Shown: in pieces, positions 62,753 through 64,000 of the stretch
How positions within the stretch are numbered: the stretch's first letter is position 1
How the letters are laid out: each line of letters starts with the position of its first letter
DNA from: an uncultured Alphaproteobacteria bacterium
GTDB taxonomy: Bacteria > Pseudomonadota > Alphaproteobacteria > Rhodospirillales > Rhodospirillaceae
Assembly (NCBI GenBank): GCA_900079695.1
Contig: LT599022.1
Location: 3,398,981-3,462,980 of the forward strand
DNA: 64,000 nucleotides
Direction: 5' to 3'
The notes under the pieces: model-generated
The model's input: the letters and a program-made list of their open reading frames with translations, nothing else
Database searches by the model: none
What the model was told of the DNA's origin: nothing
Made by a program: the position numbers and the translations under genes

Positions 62753-64000
62753 ATGACTGCTGCTTCGTCAAGCGCGGGCGCCTCGGCCAGTGCCGGGATG
62801 ACCGGCGACCGCAAGAAAGAAATCATTGGTCTGCTCCTGGGTGTGGCGTTTCTGCTCTACACCCTCTTCACCGCTCCGCCGGAGGGCATTTCCGTCTCCG
62901 CGTGGAAGACCATCGGCGTGACCCTGCTGATGGCGACCTGGTGGATGCTCGAGGCGATTCCGATCGCCGTCACCGCGCTGGTGCCGCTCGTCGCCTTCCC
63001 GGCGCTCGGCGTGATGACCGCCAAGACCGTGGCGCCCAACTACGCCAACAACCTGATCTGGCTGTTCGTCGGCGGTTTCGCGCTGGCGTACGCGATGGAG
63101 ACCTGGAACCTCCACCGCCGCGTCTCGCTGATCGTGCTCAAGATCTGCGGCACCAACCCGAAGATGTTGATCCTCGGCTTCATGATCGCCACCGGCTTCC
63201 TCTCGGCCTGGATGTCGAACACCGCCTGCGCGGCGCTGATGATGCCGATCGGCATGGCGATCGTGAAGATGGTGCAGGAGGGCGAGGGCCGCTCGGCGGT
63301 CGAGAAGAAGGCCGCCGTCAACTTCGGCATCTGCGTGATGCTCGGCATCGCCTTCTCGTCGTCGATGGGCGGCATGGCGACCCTGATCGGCACCCCGCCG
63401 AACGCGGTGATGGCCGGGCAGGTGGTGCAGATGACCGGCACCCCGGTGCCGTTCGCCAACTTCATGCTGGTCGGCGCGCCGATCGGCATCGCGCTGATCG
63501 CCGTCACCCTGTTCCTGCTGCCGGCGATGTTCCCGGTCAAGGCGCTCGACCTCTCCTCCGCCGGGGCGATCGTCGACGAGGAACTCGCCAAGCTCGGCCC
63601 GATGTCCAAGGGCGAGCGCCTGACGATGATCCTGTTCATCGTCACCGCGCTGTCGTGGATCCTGCGTCCGCAGCTGCTCAGCCTGCTGCCGTCGGTGGAC
63701 GTCGCGGGCAAGGCGGTGCCGCTCAGCAAGTACATCACCGACTCGACCATCGGCATGGCGGCGCTGCTGCTCTGCTTCCTCCTGCCCGTCGACTTCAAGC
63801 GGGGCCGGATGCTGCTGGACAACAGCCTGTTCTCGAAGGGCATTCCGTGGGACGCGATCCTGCTGTTCGGCGGCGGGTTCGCGCTCGGCGGCGCGCTCTC
63901 GAAGTCGGGCGTGACCGAATACGTCGCCCAGCAGATGCAGGGCCTCGCGGGCATGAGCTCGATCGTGATCATGGCGGTGCTGGCGCTGGTGGCGATGCTG
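62753..64000 (+). CDS. DASS-family (SLC13) sodium/dicarboxylate transporter, 3' end outside window
   Basis: 416 codons are visible from ATG 62753 and the frame is open at the window edge. Multiple helices carry the two DASS substrate/sodium motifs: SNTACAALMMPIGMAIV (the SNT motif) and 'GTPPNAVMAG' after 'SSSMGGMATLIGTPPN'. Relatives import succinate, malate or fumarate with sodium. The N-terminal hydrophilic tail (MTAASSSAGASASAGMTGDRKK) is shared with the truncated copy upstream. Confidence 0.94.
   Translation, partial: MTAASSSAGASASAGMTGDRKKEIIGLLLGVAFLLYTLFTAPPEGISVSAWKTIGVTLLMATWWMLEAIPIAVTALVPLVAFPALGVMTAKTVAPNYANNLIWLFVGGFALAYAMETWNLHRRVSLIVLKICGTNPKMLILGFMIATGFLSAWMSNTACAALMMPIGMAIVKMVQEGEGRSAVEKKAAVNFGICVMLGIAFSSSMGGMATLIGTPPNAVMAGQVVQMTGTPVPFANFMLVGAPIGIALIAVTLFLLPAMFPVKALDLSSAGAIVDEELAKLGPMSKGERLTMILFIVTALSWILRPQLLSLLPSVDVAGKAVPLSKYITDSTIGMAALLLCFLLPVDFKRGRMLLDNSLFSKGIPWDAILLFGGGFALGGALSKSGVTEYVAQQMQGLAGMSSIVIMAVLALVAML

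Noticed and set aside
62475..62756. 93-codon frame whose stop overlaps the intact DASS start (ATGA)
   Set aside because: The overlap looks like coupling, but the frame lacks GC-rich third-position bias, a ribosome-binding site and any recognisable family; the overlap is likely chance.
1..64000. CRISPR arrays, insertion sequences, tRNA or rRNA genes
   Set aside because: No regularly spaced repeats, transposase-like frames, terminal inverted repeats or tRNA T-loop/acceptor patterns were recognised by eye in the intergenic regions.

Overview
The window is about 64 kb of high-GC (around 70% by eye) bacterial chromosome. Gene content and order point to an alphaproteobacterium, most likely of the Rhodospirillales. 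The evidence is the rpmH-rnpA-yidD-yidC-engB-argB cluster, a dnaX-ybaB-recR cluster with the SRP RNA beside it, a complete fixNOQP/GH + IS (cbb3 oxidase) gene set, and a membrane-anchored CycM-like cytochrome c. The genus is not determined. I see no rRNA, tRNA, CRISPR array or insertion sequence.

Layout. 1-2.7 kb: fmt (cut by the window edge) and def, divergent from rmuC and a NfeD-like protein. 2.7-6.9 kb: small exported or sensory proteins (two OB-fold-like paralogues, an NTF2-like protein, a Cache sensor with no output domain, a WYL regulator). 7-10 kb: an NTF2-GGDEF-GNAT fusion and an FkbM methyltransferase that runs into cysK from the opposite side. 11-16 kb: recR, ybaB, dnaX, SRP RNA, pheA, kdsB, cytochrome c. 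16.5-21 kb: MATE exporter, orphan TAXI receptor, MarR-type regulator, isolated fliN. 21-30 kb: yejB-E-F and ccoN-O-Q-P-G-H, all on the minus strand. 30-38 kb: tam, the rpmH-yidC cluster, argB, hisN-like gene, yejA. 38-43 kb: ccoI-ccoS, panB-panC and small genes. 43-48.9 kb: an accessory stretch with an AT-rich TIR-domain ATPase, a duplicated 5' fragment of the yeeE-like gene, a 7TM diguanylate cyclase and the intact yeeE-like sulfur transporter. 49-56.9 kb: a cyclic-nucleotide-binding TPR protein, a TPR-glycosyltransferase, a GntR regulator, a truncated peptide-binding protein with an ABC exporter, and a photolyase. 57-61.2 kb: an RND efflux pump. 61.8-64 kb: a broken copy and an intact (window-truncated) copy of a DASS dicarboxylate transporter.

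Main points. (1) The cbb3 operon and the yej operon are both split, in a way that one inversion of the 24.8-38.3 kb segment would repair simultaneously. (2) The 508-residue ATPase-TIR gene is a compositionally foreign singleton and the best candidate for an antiviral or cell-suicide system. (3) A diguanylate cyclase carries an N-terminal NTF2-like domain and a C-terminal GNAT acetyltransferase in one reading frame. (4) Two genes have nearby 5'-end duplicates (yeeE-like, DASS), one of which appears joined directly to a terminator.
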